A DNA stretch of 64,000 nucleotides from Rhodopseudomonas_A sp036404135. Its GTDB lineage: Bacteria > Pseudomonadota > Alphaproteobacteria > Rhizobiales > Xanthobacteraceae. The notes below the pieces were generated by a model. The model searched no databases and was not told where the DNA came from. It saw only the letters and a program-made list of their open reading frames with translations. Positions 33,257 through 42,562 of this stretch are shown in pieces. A program made the position numbers and the translations under genes. The stretch spans positions 124,001 to 188,000 of the forward strand of contig NZ_DASWPE010000098.1 of the NCBI RefSeq assembly GCF_036404135.1. Reading direction: 5' to 3'. Every line of letters starts with the position of its first letter. The stretch's first letter is position 1.

Positions 33257-35194
33257 TTAGCTGGAAACGGCCCTGTAGTTCTTCTCCGCCTGGAGGTATG
33301 TTGCGTGAGCAGCCTCGACTGGAGCCCTTAATTGCGATCGAGCGCTGAGAATTCTCGCATGGAGTTGACCAAGCTCTTCATATCCGGCTCGGATCGCCTG
33401 CTCGATCTTTCGACGGTCCAGCTCAATCGCGTGCTCAATCTTGTCGATCTCGCGCCGATCAATGCCGGTGGCGGGGTTGAACACGAACCGCGCTTCGATT
33501 GACCGGCGCCAACCATACAACACAGCGCACAGCTTTGGCCCGAAGCCAGGCACGGACTCAACCGCAGGGCTGAGAAGATCGGCTGCCGTCTCAATACCGT
33601 AAGACTGTAACGTGCGCTTGCGACCATCGCCTATTCCGTCCAGGCTCGCTTTCTCGATCTCGAAATTATCGAGGAACCGTGCCAGTTGAACCTGCTTGAC
33701 CGACTTCCGGAGATGATCCAGCTTGGACTTCTTTTGGCTCGGCAGCTTGTCGATAGCAACTTTCAAGCCCAATAATTCCTGCTTCTTGTGGTCAAAACTC
33801 GCCGATCCAGCCCGTTCGGCCCATTGCTGCTCTGCACGCTTCCATGATTCCTTTGCCGCCGCTTCCGCTTGTCTAAATTTGTAGACGTCCGTCGATTTAT
33901 CGAGCCATCTGCGCGCGCCGAAGAACGTTAGGAGGGCCGCTATCAACAAAAGGAGTGGCGTAGGAGCGCTGAACCCTGCGAAGACTCCCACGGCGCCAAC
34001 GAAAAGAGCCAATCCGAAGGCAATGATGTTCGCTCTCTTGAACGAGTTGGCCACAGAAATGGCCTCGGAATCTGGGGCAGGACTGGGCATATGAATGTCC
34101 GGCGCGGGACCGGGACTGGCCAATGATTCAATCTGACGCCACAGTGTGGTTAGATCCCCAGTAGGCGTGCCGGTTCCAAGCGACACGAATGGAAATAACT
34201 CAATTCCAGTCGCTACTTCCATCGGACACCACGGGCATGCGATGTCCTTGTGATACCAATGAGAGGCGTTCGCGCCACACTGCTTCAGATTCTTCTCAAG
34301 CCTGACCAGTGCCTCGACCCACTCTCTTGGTTCAGGCCTCCCGCCCTGGATCATTTGCTTAGCAAATGCCCGCTCGAACAGAAAGGCGACCTCGTCACCT
34401 ACGATTGACAGGGCAGGCGTGTGTGGCGGTCTGTCCATCTGCACGTCGGCTCGCATGGCACTATATGCAAACCTAAGCTCTGAGATCGCCTTCGGGATTG
34501 GCATGTCACCCCGTCCGAGGAAACGTCCCGCAAAGGGATGACGTCCCATGAACAGAAGAAGAAACGCGACGATTCCAAGCCCGAAATTGTCGTGATTGAC
34601 GGTCCGCACGACCTCCCGGAGGTTCTTTCCTTGGAGTTCGGGCGGCGTAAATGTCTCCACTCCCACTTCACAAGGGTATCGCTTGCCTTTCGCGATTACC
34701 TGGTAGCTATCGCAATCGATCAACCTCACTGTCGCATCGTTTGCGACCAAAACGCTCCCTTCGTTGATGTCACCGATAATGCAGCCAATCTCGTGAACTG
34801 CTGCAAAAGCGCGCGCTGTGTTCGCACATGTTCGTACGAGGAACCGCCAGTCGGCCCTCTGGAACTCCACAAGCCGGCTCTTAGGGCTGTAGAGCTTGTG
34901 GATGTCCTTAGCGTTACCGATCTTCGGCATGAGAAGTCCGACCGGCGCTCGACTCGACTTCGACAGCAACAGTCCTATGGGCCAAGCCGAAACTTGTTGA
35001 AGGGCACCGGTTGAGTAAGAGGCCATGATTTCAATCTTGGAAGCGCGATCGGCAGAGAGCGGCTTGTGATAAACCTTGGCCACCAAGTCGTCCGACGCTA
35101 CCACGTCGTATACGGTTCCTTCACCGCCTTTGCCGACGATATTCGCCAGTCGGACTTCCCGGCCGGACGTATCGATAAGACTAGGTAGCTGCAT
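33257..35194 (-). CDS. Ser/Thr kinase-like protein with HhH C-terminus (TerY-P triad)
   Basis: 645 residues from the ATG at 35194. The kinase domain has the glycine loop GKGGEGTVYD (21-30), Lys40 in DLVAKVYHK, a catalytic-loop equivalent CIIGDINEGSVLV and a DFG equivalent LIDCDSY. A Cys pair (IACPWCP) follows, then two membrane segments (about 425-465), a coiled region and a helix-hairpin-helix DNA-binding part (LDGIGDGRKRTLQSYGIETA, then VPGFGPKLCAVLYGW). The start overlaps the PP2C gene by 14 nt. Family knowledge: this is the third part of the TerY-type phosphorylation triad. Confidence 0.8.
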   Translation of the reverse strand: MQLPSLIDTSGREVRLANIVGKGGEGTVYDVVASDDLVAKVYHKPLSADRASKIEIMASYSTGALQQVSAWPIGLLLSKSSRAPVGLLMPKIGNAKDIHKLYSPKSRLVEFQRADWRFLVRTCANTARAFAAVHEIGCIIGDINEGSVLVANDATVRLIDCDSYQVIAKGKRYPCEVGVETFTPPELQGKNLREVVRTVNHDNFGLGIVAFLLLFMGRHPFAGRFLGRGDMPIPKAISELRFAYSAMRADVQMDRPPHTPALSIVGDEVAFLFERAFAKQMIQGGRPEPREWVEALVRLEKNLKQCGANASHWYHKDIACPWCPMEVATGIELFPFVSLGTGTPTGDLTTLWRQIESLASPGPAPDIHMPSPAPDSEAISVANSFKRANIIAFGLALFVGAVGVFAGFSAPTPLLLLIAALLTFFGARRWLDKSTDVYKFRQAEAAAKESWKRAEQQWAERAGSASFDHKKQELLGLKVAIDKLPSQKKSKLDHLRKSVKQVQLARFLDNFEIEKASLDGIGDGRKRTLQSYGIETAADLLSPAVESVPGFGPKLCAVLYGWRRSIEARFVFNPATGIDRREIDKIEHAIELDRRKIEQAIRAGYEELGQLHARILSARSQLRAPVEAAHATYLQAEKNYRAVSS

Positions 35195-35984
35195 TTGTAT
35201 CGCTCGACGTCGAAGGAACACAGGTCGCGATGACCAGTGATTTATCATCATCGGTCCGTTCGCAGATGCGATCTGAACCAAGATAGCGCGCCAGACTCTC
35301 TGAGAGGCCGTGGTCTAATCCCTCGGTTGCGACCTCTCTTACAGGTCCAATCATCGCATTGAAGAAGGGGTCATGAACCGTTTTCGTCGCATAGTTAAGA
35401 ACAAGACTTTCGATCCCATCGGAAAATGATGAAATGCTTACGACCTTCCGATTGACGCAGGCAAACTCCATCGCTGCGGCCGCATCAGGGGATGTTACAA
35501 AATTCGTGCTGTTGATATACTCGCCGTGCTGAGGCCAAAACACGTAAGACCACCCATCATCACCTTCCTCGCGAACCACCATCGCCCCGTCACCCACCTG
35601 TATGAACGCTGCGGATTCGGTGCCAACTATTGCAATCAGAAGCGTACAGGCAAACTCTTTTACTGACGTCTCAGCCTCAGCGGCAATGCCTGATAGTTTC
35701 GATTGAATTTGTGCCAGCCAGTTAAGGGCCACTTCCCGCTCAAGTCCGGCGATTTCGGCACCTGTCTCAAGGTAGTTGGCAATCAGGTCGGTCACTGTCG
35801 CAACCGCATTGTCTGATCCGATTTCAGAATGGGCGGCGCTACCTGCACCGTCCGAAACCGCAACGACCAGAGCGGGCCCTCGCGTTGCCTTCACTAACCT
35901 CACACGCACGCTATCTTGACATGGTCGGCCTGTTTTCGCATGTGACGTGCCCGCCACCGACGCAGCGGCAATTCGCCATGTCAT
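35181..35984 (-). CDS. PP2C-family protein phosphatase (TerY-P triad)
   Basis: 267 residues from the ATG at 35984, only 4 nt after the vWA gene stop. PP2C metal motifs are visible: VVAVSDGAGSAAHSEIGSD, FIQVGDGAMVV and ISSFSDGIESLVL, and a CQDSVRV entry near residue 20 supplies another acidic residue. No membrane segment is present. The enzyme probably reverses phosphorylation by the adjacent kinase. The order vWA, PP2C, kinase is the known triad order. Confidence 0.85.
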   Translation of the reverse strand: MTWRIAAASVAGTSHAKTGRPCQDSVRVRLVKATRGPALVVAVSDGAGSAAHSEIGSDNAVATVTDLIANYLETGAEIAGLEREVALNWLAQIQSKLSGIAAEAETSVKEFACTLLIAIVGTESAAFIQVGDGAMVVREEGDDGWSYVFWPQHGEYINSTNFVTSPDAAAAMEFACVNRKVVSISSFSDGIESLVLNYATKTVHDPFFNAMIGPVREVATEGLDHGLSESLARYLGSDRICERTDDDKSLVIATCVPSTSSDTNAAT

Positions 35985-35988
35985 GTAA

Positions 35989-36657
35989 TTAGACTTCAGC
36001 CCAACCGGTAGGCGGCGCCAACGACACGCGATCTCCGGTGTTTGAGGCGGACACACGACTCAGAGAACCCGACAACCACATAAACAGCTCTCGGAAGTTA
36101 AGCCCATCCAGCTTGAGGGGGCCTCGTGGCGCCAGTTGGGCGAGGATTCCCATGTCCGCATTTGCAACCCCGATAGCGAAGAACGAAAACTCCTTCTTCT
36201 CTTCGCCTTCGCGGACGCGCTGTGCGGCTCGTTGCCAGCTATCGGTCGGAGCACCATCTGTGATCAGAAATATCCAGGGCCTGTAGTATGAAATTCCGTT
36301 TTCCTTGTATCGCGCCTTGCGCTCTTTGAGCATGTCGAGGCCCTGCTCGACAGCCGACCCCATTGGCGTATCACCCGTCGTCGATAGAGTGACGGGCTGC
36401 CAGAAATCTGGTGTCTGAAAGCCAGACTCAATATTTACAGGCCCAAATGTGACCACAGCAATTTCGACGCGTTTCATCGCCAGCGCGTCGGTGGCAAGTT
36501 GATCTCTCAGGGTGGCGATGCCGCGATTAAGTTCGGAGATCGCGCGGCCCTGCATCGAATGTGACGTATCCAAGAGCAGCAGGCAGGGGCATCGGGGCTC
36601 CGGATTGCCAACGAACTCGACTTCACTTCCAAAAGCGACTTGCTCAAAACCGGACAT
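35989..36657 (-). CDS. vWA-domain protein, TerY-like (TerY-P triad)
   Basis: 222 residues. The MIDAS motif LLLDTSHSM (Asp30) is followed by STTGDTPMGSAVEQGL and the third metal site LITDGAPTDSW, all in order. The rest is one vWA domain without a signal peptide. Family knowledge: TerY-type vWA proteins form a triad with PP2C and a kinase in Ter-linked stress and phage-response loci. Other ter genes are absent here, so this is a stand-alone triad. Confidence 0.85.
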   Translation of the reverse strand: MSGFEQVAFGSEVEFVGNPEPRCPCLLLLDTSHSMQGRAISELNRGIATLRDQLATDALAMKRVEIAVVTFGPVNIESGFQTPDFWQPVTLSTTGDTPMGSAVEQGLDMLKERKARYKENGISYYRPWIFLITDGAPTDSWQRAAQRVREGEEKKEFSFFAIGVANADMGILAQLAPRGPLKLDGLNFRELFMWLSGSLSRVSASNTGDRVSLAPPTGWAEV

Positions 36658-36669
36658 TGTTGCTCCAAA

Positions 36670-37161
36670 TCATTCTCGGGGCAGTATTTGTAGTGGCGGA
36701 CCAACACCTTCAACTTTCGCCTTCGGACGAGGGCGTGGAAGCGGAATTGGCCCATCGACTGCGGTAACGTTTTCAGAGCTAATTTTTGCGATGGAGCCCG
36801 TGATGTCCGCAGCTCCTGATGCAGGCTGCGACGCGCTTTCGTGCAACATAGTCGTTGGCCCAGTGGACTGAGTTGCGATGTACAGCAGGCCTAACACGAA
36901 TGCGGCAATCACAAGTGGCGTAGCTGAATAGCGCCTCCGGGACGGCAGTGAGTTGGCAAGCAGGTTTGCCGGATTTTGATGGGACACATTCGTGGTATAG
37001 GAAATTCCCGATCCGGGAATCCCCACTGTAACCCGCGAGCCTTTTGAACCGATGTTGTAGATAAAGCCCCTGCCGCCAAATGAGACACTCGTTCGCCTCA
37101 ACCCGACGTTCAGGCGCAACCCCGGAAGTACCTTGATCGACCGTCGAAAGCGAAGGCCCAT
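36670..37161 (-). CDS. DUF4236-domain protein with a membrane helix
   Basis: 163 residues from the ATG at 37161. The N-terminus MGLRFRRSIKVLPGLRLNVG, with TSVSFGGRG and GSKGSRVTVGIPGSGISYT, is the DUF4236 signature. One membrane helix follows (TPLVIAAFVLGLLYIA, about 80-96), then a Pro-rich tail with PLPRPRPKAKVEG. It is 12 nt upstream of the vWA gene and likely in the same operon, which makes it a fourth component of the triad. The function of DUF4236 is unknown. Confidence 0.7.
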   Translation of the reverse strand: MGLRFRRSIKVLPGLRLNVGLRRTSVSFGGRGFIYNIGSKGSRVTVGIPGSGISYTTNVSHQNPANLLANSLPSRRRYSATPLVIAAFVLGLLYIATQSTGPTTMLHESASQPASGAADITGSIAKISSENVTAVDGPIPLPRPRPKAKVEGVGPPLQILPRE

Positions 37162-37472
37162 TTTCTCCCCCTGGTAGAAATATTGGGGTACATTTCCGCA
37201 TAATGCAACCATCGCGTCCCCATGCGGGAGCGTCTTTTGGAGCATTCAGGTCTCACATGCGACGGAACCGGAAGGGAGCAGACGCCGCTTGGCCAGCGAC
37301 GGCGAGTGTGTCCATGCATCGTCCCGTCGGGTCCGACGCATGAGAACCGCGAAGTGCAGGTTCGACTAGCTTTCAGCAGTCTGCCAACAATAAATGTGCC
37401 ACCTACCCGGCTTCCCTCGGGTTGCGGGTTCCGCTGCGCGCTATGGACGCGCAGCGGATTTTTCGCAAACGA

Positions 37473-37498
37473 GAAGGGGCCGCAAACGCGGCCCCTTC
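37473..37498 (-). terminator. GC-rich hairpin after the large parB-like gene
   Basis: GAAGGGGCCGC / GCGGCCCCTTC with an AAAC loop lies 18 nt beyond the stop codon of the gene at 37517. The T run after it is weak on the minus strand, so termination may be partial. A related GGGGCCG hairpin opens both copies of the 155-bp repeat. Confidence 0.55.
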
Positions 37499-37516
37499 TA
37501 TTGCGCGGTGCGACCG

Positions 37517-39427
37517 CTAAGCGGCGGCGCAATTGGCGTCGGCGCCACGTTGCGGCAACCGCAACAGCTTCGGCAACCACCGTTTGTCCGCCAGTAACCG
37601 CTCTGCCGCTTCCGCCATGGCGGGCTTCTTCAACTCCACCAGTTGCTGCGCCGCCTGCTCGGAGACCCCTTCGCGAACAGCTTCAAGAATAGCAGCCTTG
37701 GTGACCTGCCAAAGGTAATTCGCCGCAGTGGGCTGCCAATGCGCGGCCATATCCAGCGAGACCGCTTCAGCGAGCTTTTCAGCGTGTTTGAGGGGTGCGG
37801 ATAAGTTTCCGCCCGACCGGACGACACTATCGATCGTCAGGGCCGCGCAATGCGCCAACAGCCGCATCAGGCGCTCTTGCGGAAGTGCCTGCAACGCCTC
37901 CCACAGGTCCTGCATGCTTTCCGGCAGCCCGAACGCCAGTTCGGCCTGCCGGTCGCTGCACGCGCGGCCTTCCGGGCTTTCATCGATACCGGGCGCATAG
38001 CCGGACAGGAACGCGCTGCGCGCGGTGATGTCGAGGCAGCTGACCCGCGTCCCGACGTAGAACGTCGACGCCACCAGCACATGGACTACCGCGAGGAACG
38101 CCACGTCGGGACGGGTCGCCACCGCCTCGCGCAACGCCATCGTGCGCTGGGCGGTAAGTTGCGCCACCAGCCTGTCCGGGAGCGTGGTGGAGGTTTCTGC
38201 GTGGTTGTCAGGCTCGGCCTCACCTTCGCCAGCCTCACCAGATGCCACGGGTGCCGGGGGTTCATCCGCCTTGCGGATAAACCCGCGCTCGATGCGCAAG
38301 CCACCGTCATAGCCCAGTGACACGAACGCCCCGCCTGCCGCGATGTCCGCCGGGTCATACACCGGCTGGCCCTTCAACGCCTCAATGGCCGCGTCCAGTT
38401 CGTTCATCCGCGCTTCGGTTTCCGCAGTCAGTTCGTCCCCTTCGGCTGCCGCCGACAGCTGCTCCAGTTCCTCCAACAGCTTGTCAATCTGCGCCTGCAC
38501 CTCCGCCGCAATCTCCGGGGCATCGGGGTGGACCCGGCGCATGTCGCTGGTGGCCCGGTGGTCGAATTCCGGCGCCACCAGTACCCATGCCCAGCCCTCG
38601 GCACGGACGCCTTCGGCTTCACGCTCCAGCTTGCGCAGCACCAGCCGGTCGAGCAACGCCGCATCGGCGAAATATCCGCCATTGTCGGCATCGAACAGGT
38701 CGCGCACAATGACGCCGCCCGCCTCGGTGTAGTCCTCGGCGCCGACGAAGCGAGCGCGCCGGTCACCGGAAGGCACCTGCCCCTCGGTCAACGCCCGGCG
38801 GATCGCATAGGCGCCCTTATCCCAACCCAAGCCCTGCCACACTTCCTCCTGCCGGGCATGGTCGTCGGTGAGCGTGAACGCCATCACCTGCTCAAGGGTG
38901 AGTTCATCGGCCCGGTACGCCTGCAACAGCATCGGGCTGACCGCCGCCAGCTTGAGGCGCTGGCGCACGACCGCCGGGGTGACGCCGAAGCGTGCGGCGA
39001 TATCCGCCGCCGCCATGCCCTTGTCGTTGTGCAGCGACGCAAAGGCCTCGTATTCGTCGGCCGGATGCATCGCGGTACGGATGATGTTCTCGGCCAGGCT
39101 GATTTCCTGCGCATCGTGGCCGGTATCGAGCACGCACCGGATGGGCTCGGCCTTGGTGATCTGCCTGCGCTTGGCGCGCAGCAGCTGCGCCAACCTGCGG
39201 CCTTCGCCGATGGTGACAAGGTAGCACCCGGTCTCGCGGCCTGCGTCGTTGCGCTCGGGCTCAACAACGAAGTTTTGCAGCATGCCGTTGGCCTCGATGC
39301 TGGCGGCCAAGGCTTCCACTTCCGCCGGGGTGTGCGGCATCTTGCGCACGTTGCGGGGGGATTTTTTGAGCTTGTTGAGCGGCACGAAAATCTCCGTGCC
39401 GCTCTTCGGTTTGGTGGTCTTGGTCAT
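37517..39427 (-). CDS. Large ParB-like protein of plasmids and islands
   Basis: 636 residues from the ATG at 39427, which has AAGGAGACCAG upstream. The N-terminal ParB domain shows IFVPLNKLKKSPRNVRK, TIGEGRRLAQLLRAKR and ISLAENIIRTAMHPADEYEA, then a helix-turn-helix (MAAADIAARFGVTPAVVRQR). The long C-terminus is acidic and helical and is unlike chromosomal ParB. Family knowledge: such large ParB-like proteins are common on rhizobial plasmids and ICEs. No parA adjoins it. It may regulate island genes. Confidence 0.85.
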   Translation of the reverse strand: MTKTTKPKSGTEIFVPLNKLKKSPRNVRKMPHTPAEVEALAASIEANGMLQNFVVEPERNDAGRETGCYLVTIGEGRRLAQLLRAKRRQITKAEPIRCVLDTGHDAQEISLAENIIRTAMHPADEYEAFASLHNDKGMAAADIAARFGVTPAVVRQRLKLAAVSPMLLQAYRADELTLEQVMAFTLTDDHARQEEVWQGLGWDKGAYAIRRALTEGQVPSGDRRARFVGAEDYTEAGGVIVRDLFDADNGGYFADAALLDRLVLRKLEREAEGVRAEGWAWVLVAPEFDHRATSDMRRVHPDAPEIAAEVQAQIDKLLEELEQLSAAAEGDELTAETEARMNELDAAIEALKGQPVYDPADIAAGGAFVSLGYDGGLRIERGFIRKADEPPAPVASGEAGEGEAEPDNHAETSTTLPDRLVAQLTAQRTMALREAVATRPDVAFLAVVHVLVASTFYVGTRVSCLDITARSAFLSGYAPGIDESPEGRACSDRQAELAFGLPESMQDLWEALQALPQERLMRLLAHCAALTIDSVVRSGGNLSAPLKHAEKLAEAVSLDMAAHWQPTAANYLWQVTKAAILEAVREGVSEQAAQQLVELKKPAMAEAAERLLADKRWLPKLLRLPQRGADANCAAA

Positions 39428-40101
39428 GTCTGGTCTCCTTTTCGGGTTTGAGGTTTCAGCGCAAAAGGCGCGCTGAACCTCTGCCCGTCGGCGAGACCGG
39501 GGGTGGCAACTGCAAGGGCGGACGCAGACGAGGGGGATCACCCGGTCTGCACAAGCGTTGCGCGGAAGACCGGGGATACGGCTGCGGCCGAGCGCAGCGA
39601 TCCCTTGCGGGCGCCAGGGGCAGCGCCCCTTAGCACTTCCAGATATTCAACCGATTGGAAAACGAAAAGAGAGGGGCATGGCGCGCACCATAGCGAACCC
39701 CATTCTTGGCACGAAGATCGCAGCCGTAGGAGCGTCAGCCTGGCCCCGGGAGGCGGGAACGCGGGATCGACTGCGCCGGCCAAGGGTTCAGCACGACCGA
39801 TTCCGAGATCGTGGCACAGTGCGCAGCCTTTGTGGCCATGTGTTGCCATAAAGCAACCCTATATTTAAGACTCGACGCTAGAGTTCCCTAACCCGACTTA
39901 AAAAGGTTGTTTACATTGAAAACGACCCGCACAGACAAGACGCCAGTATCGCTTGGCGACTATCAGACGCTGACAGCCGAAATCGCGAAGTTTATGCACG
40001 TGCGCGTTGCCGCAATATCGAAGTATAAGACAGTTAAGATTATTTTCCTAAAACACGGAAGTAGGGTTACACTCCCCCGTCTAACAAAGACGAGGGACAT
40101 C
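39428..40101. other. Intergenic region, leader of parB-like gene and promoter of 40102
   Basis: In this 674-bp stretch the part nearest 39428 is a GC-rich leader with the element GATACGGCTG at about 39577. From about 39850 the sequence turns AT-rich and probably holds the promoter of the gene at 40102. Short frames within it have no family resemblance. Confidence 0.35.
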
Positions 40102-40407
40102 ATGACTCCAAAAATTTACCGGACACGTTCGAGCAGCTCAGACTCAACCCCCACCAAATTCGTCATTGCAGAATTTGAAGGTGGCGTTACGGGCACTAAC
40201 AAAACGATGGATGCGACCGTTAGGGAAGAACAGATTCGACGACAAATCGCAAAGAAGGCGGCGGACTGGCGTACCAAGCATGGCGATGTAAAATTCGAAG
40301 GAGGCATCTCTGCTTCTGCAGTCAATCGAATTGTTGACCCGGCAGTCGAAGCGGCCCCAACAGCAAAGATCGATATTGCGAAAATTATTGGAGCCAGTCG
40401 GCTTTAG
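40102..40407 (+). CDS. Small hypothetical protein, first gene of a two-gene unit
   Basis: 101 residues from the ATG at 40102, preceded by GAGGGACATC; longer in-frame starts lack a ribosome binding site. The protein is hydrophilic (IYRTRSSSSDSTPTKFVIAE, then a helical REEQIRRQIAKKAADWRTKH). No family is recognised. A strong terminator-like hairpin follows its stop, before the next gene. The base composition is AT-richer than the flanks, suggesting late transfer. Confidence 0.5.
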   Translation: MTPKIYRTRSSSSDSTPTKFVIAEFEGGVTGTNKTMDATVREEQIRRQIAKKAADWRTKHGDVKFEGGISASAVNRIVDPAVEAAPTAKIDIAKIIGASRL

Positions 40408-40434
40408 TATCAAAACACTCCGATTAATGTCCGT

Positions 40435-40465
40435 AGGGCTCTTGCAATCGCAAGAGCCCTTTTTT
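40435..40465 (+). terminator. Rho-independent terminator
   Basis: AGGGCTCTTGC / GCAAGAGCCCT is a perfect 11-nt stem with an AATC loop followed by six T. It lies between the genes at 40102 and 40477 and would end or attenuate the first transcript. Confidence 0.85.
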
Positions 40466-40476
40466 GAAAAGCACTC

Positions 40477-40890
40477 ATGGCACAAGCAGGAAAAGACGGC
40501 ATTATCGTCGGAATTCGGGATATGGTTGGCGCCACCAGCTCGGTTTCGGTCCAACAGCTGGCCATTTACATTCCGGACACTGATCGCGATGGCAACGAGA
40601 TAACTGATCACGAAGCCTGGGTCAGCCAAGCATTAGAGTTGCTGAGCATGATCGGAGGAGGAGCTAGTGCCTTCGAAGATGTGCTGGGTGCTTGGCTAAA
40701 TCCAGAGACGAAGGTGCTCATCCGTGAGTACACCACAATTGTGTATTCTTATGTGAAGCCGCAAAGTTTTATCGATAAGCTTCCTGAGCTTCGCGCCTTC
40801 CTGCATGAATTTGGAAGACAGACTAACCAAGGCGAAGTGTTGTTTCATTGGGATGGCGCAGCCTATAGCATCGTAACGTTCGACGGTTAA
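40477..40890 (+). CDS. Hypothetical protein of unknown function
   Basis: 137 residues. It is a soluble mixed alpha/beta protein without signal or membrane segments (GIIVGIRDMVGATSSVSVQQ; LELLSMIGGGASAFEDVLGA; a C-terminal VLFHWDGAAYSIVTFDG). I know no match. It starts 12 nt past a terminator hairpin, so read-through or a promoter in the hairpin region would be needed. The ribosome binding site is weak. Together with the gene at 40102 it forms an AT-rich two-gene insert. Confidence 0.45.
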   Translation: MAQAGKDGIIVGIRDMVGATSSVSVQQLAIYIPDTDRDGNEITDHEAWVSQALELLSMIGGGASAFEDVLGAWLNPETKVLIREYTTIVYSYVKPQSFIDKLPELRAFLHEFGRQTNQGEVLFHWDGAAYSIVTFDG

Positions 40891-41090
40891 CTGTCGAAAC
40901 AACAAGACTCTCGACGGCGGCTGGCGAGTGGCGCGCCTCCTTCCGCGAGGGATCGTCACCGAAGGCCGGGACGCTGGCCCGGCGCGCTTGCGCGTAGAGC
41001 CCGGTCAGCTTGCTGACGCGCCAAGAACATTACCGCGCAAAATGCGAAATGCCCCCGAGGGGGCACCCGCGATCGCGAGCAGTTCCGAGG

Positions 41091-41285
41091 TCAGGACTCC
41101 TTTTCCCTGCGTTCCCGTATGACCATGCGGCCACTCACCGGAAACGCTGTCAGTTCGACATTGAACCCTTTGCCATCTTCATTTGGCCACGCCGCACCGA
41201 TCTTGGTCCAGAAGGCGGTCTCGCCTTCCCCAGTTACAACGAAAGCTTCATGACTCGGCTTCTTGGATTTCGATTTGGATGGCAT
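41091..41285 (-). CDS. Small conserved hypothetical protein (FWTKIGAAWPNEDGKGF family)
   Basis: 64 residues from the ATG at 41285, which has AGGAG 8 nt upstream; a longer frame start lacks it. The core AFWTKIGAAWPNEDGKGFNV with ELTAFPVSGRMVIRE is clearly paralogous to the protein at 23079-23276. The N-terminus is Lys/Ser-rich, suggesting nucleic-acid contact. Two copies in one mobile region support stacking of two related elements. Confidence 0.6.
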   Translation of the reverse strand: MPSKSKSKKPSHEAFVVTGEGETAFWTKIGAAWPNEDGKGFNVELTAFPVSGRMVIRERREKES

Positions 41286-41444
41286 CGTATTTCTCCTGCT
41301 GGTTGTCGCCACAAGCGACGGATTCCGGCGGGAGTGAAACGTTTCCTGCGCCGGTTACTTCCGGCTGGCGGTCATCAAGATTCTACGACAACAACCTGGG
41401 CGAGAAACACGTTAGTAAAATTGTCTGAACAGAAATGTGGCACT

Positions 41445-42536
41445 TTATTTCGTTTTCACATCCGCGGGATCAGGAGTTTGCGACGAAAGAACCCGAACCA
41501 GTTCTTCAGGCAGACCTGCATAAATCACCTGCCGCTCATTACTTGTGAGAAGCCGCGGACTGAATTGCCGCAAATCGAGGTTTCGAAAATTCATTTCACT
41601 TATCGAGTCGTCAAACCTCCGCAAATGAAGCTCGGTCTGATCGGGGGCCGGTTTAGGCCACCCTCCTTTAAGAAAGGAAAGCGAATTTAAGGCGACGCAG
41701 CGATGAAAATGCAGTTTGAGCTCGTGATCCGACTTGGACCGCAGGTAGGGATTGCGTCTGTAAGCCAGCTTCCAAGCTTCATGACGCGCCATGGACTCTG
41801 GAATATCCTCAATCGACTCGAACTGATCAGGATTACCGGTGACGGGGGTATCTCCCGTTCGAAATTGGGACCATTTTTGGCCAACGACGTCCACGATCTC
41901 CATCTTCCACGCTTGCTCGATGGCGGGCATGTTGATTACGTTGACGATCGCAAATGCGATACGGCCGTCAGGCAACTTCTGGAAATGCTTCTCCGAAACG
42001 TAAACAACCGCATCAATATTCGAAAATCGCTGGCCCTGAGCCGTTGGCTTCAGCTTGCGATGAACCGCGTGCATGACGACATCAGGGCTGAATTCATCGA
42101 CCTGGGAGTTGAGAATCACACAGATGGAAACGGAATTCTTGCGCGGATTGCGAGCCAGGTACTCACTAAACTGCTGACTAGCCTTGCTCAGGTGGGTTTC
42201 AATAGTTTTCGCAAGCTTGTTGAGAATGGCCAGCCTGATTTCATCCCCGTTGCTGAGCTTGCCTAAATCGACACGGCGGGTGCCGTAAAACAATGGCTCT
42301 TCATCGGGAATGACCTTCTTCTTGAAGGCGTCGTTTACCCGCTCGTTCTGCTCAGATTCAAGATGCTTCATTTCAATAAGGATGAGATCGCGGTAGCAAG
42401 CGAAGTCAGGAAATTTCCCGAGCTTCGCTTCGAGATCTTTCTGATCATCCAGGAGCCGGCCGTGCAGGTGGTGGACAACGAAGTGTGCGAACGCCGCCTG
42501 CAAATCCGGGGGGCCGCCGCGGCGCTCAACGTGCAT
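41445..42536 (-). CDS. Putative PD-(D/E)XK-type nuclease
   Basis: 363 residues. The pattern KFPDFACYRDLILIEMKHLE has Asp44, Glu55 and Lys57 in the D-x(10)-E-x-K spacing of PD-(D/E)XK nucleases, with a helical N-terminus ahead of it. The remaining 300 residues are unassigned. AAGGA precedes the ATG. It is the last of four genes on the minus strand (43390 to 41445) that face a divergent XRE/ImmA pair. It could be a restriction or defence nuclease. The motif alone is moderate evidence, so the family call is tentative. Confidence 0.5.
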   Translation of the reverse strand: MHVERRGGPPDLQAAFAHFVVHHLHGRLLDDQKDLEAKLGKFPDFACYRDLILIEMKHLESEQNERVNDAFKKKVIPDEEPLFYGTRRVDLGKLSNGDEIRLAILNKLAKTIETHLSKASQQFSEYLARNPRKNSVSICVILNSQVDEFSPDVVMHAVHRKLKPTAQGQRFSNIDAVVYVSEKHFQKLPDGRIAFAIVNVINMPAIEQAWKMEIVDVVGQKWSQFRTGDTPVTGNPDQFESIEDIPESMARHEAWKLAYRRNPYLRSKSDHELKLHFHRCVALNSLSFLKGGWPKPAPDQTELHLRRFDDSISEMNFRNLDLRQFSPRLLTSNERQVIYAGLPEELVRVLSSQTPDPADVKTK

Positions 42537-42562
42537 GTCTTCGGTCCTTGGCCCGCTTTCGG

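Noticed and set aside
39558..39851. Possible small gene between parB-like and 40102
   Set aside because: Overlapping frames in GC-rich leader sequence, without ribosome binding site or recognisable protein features.
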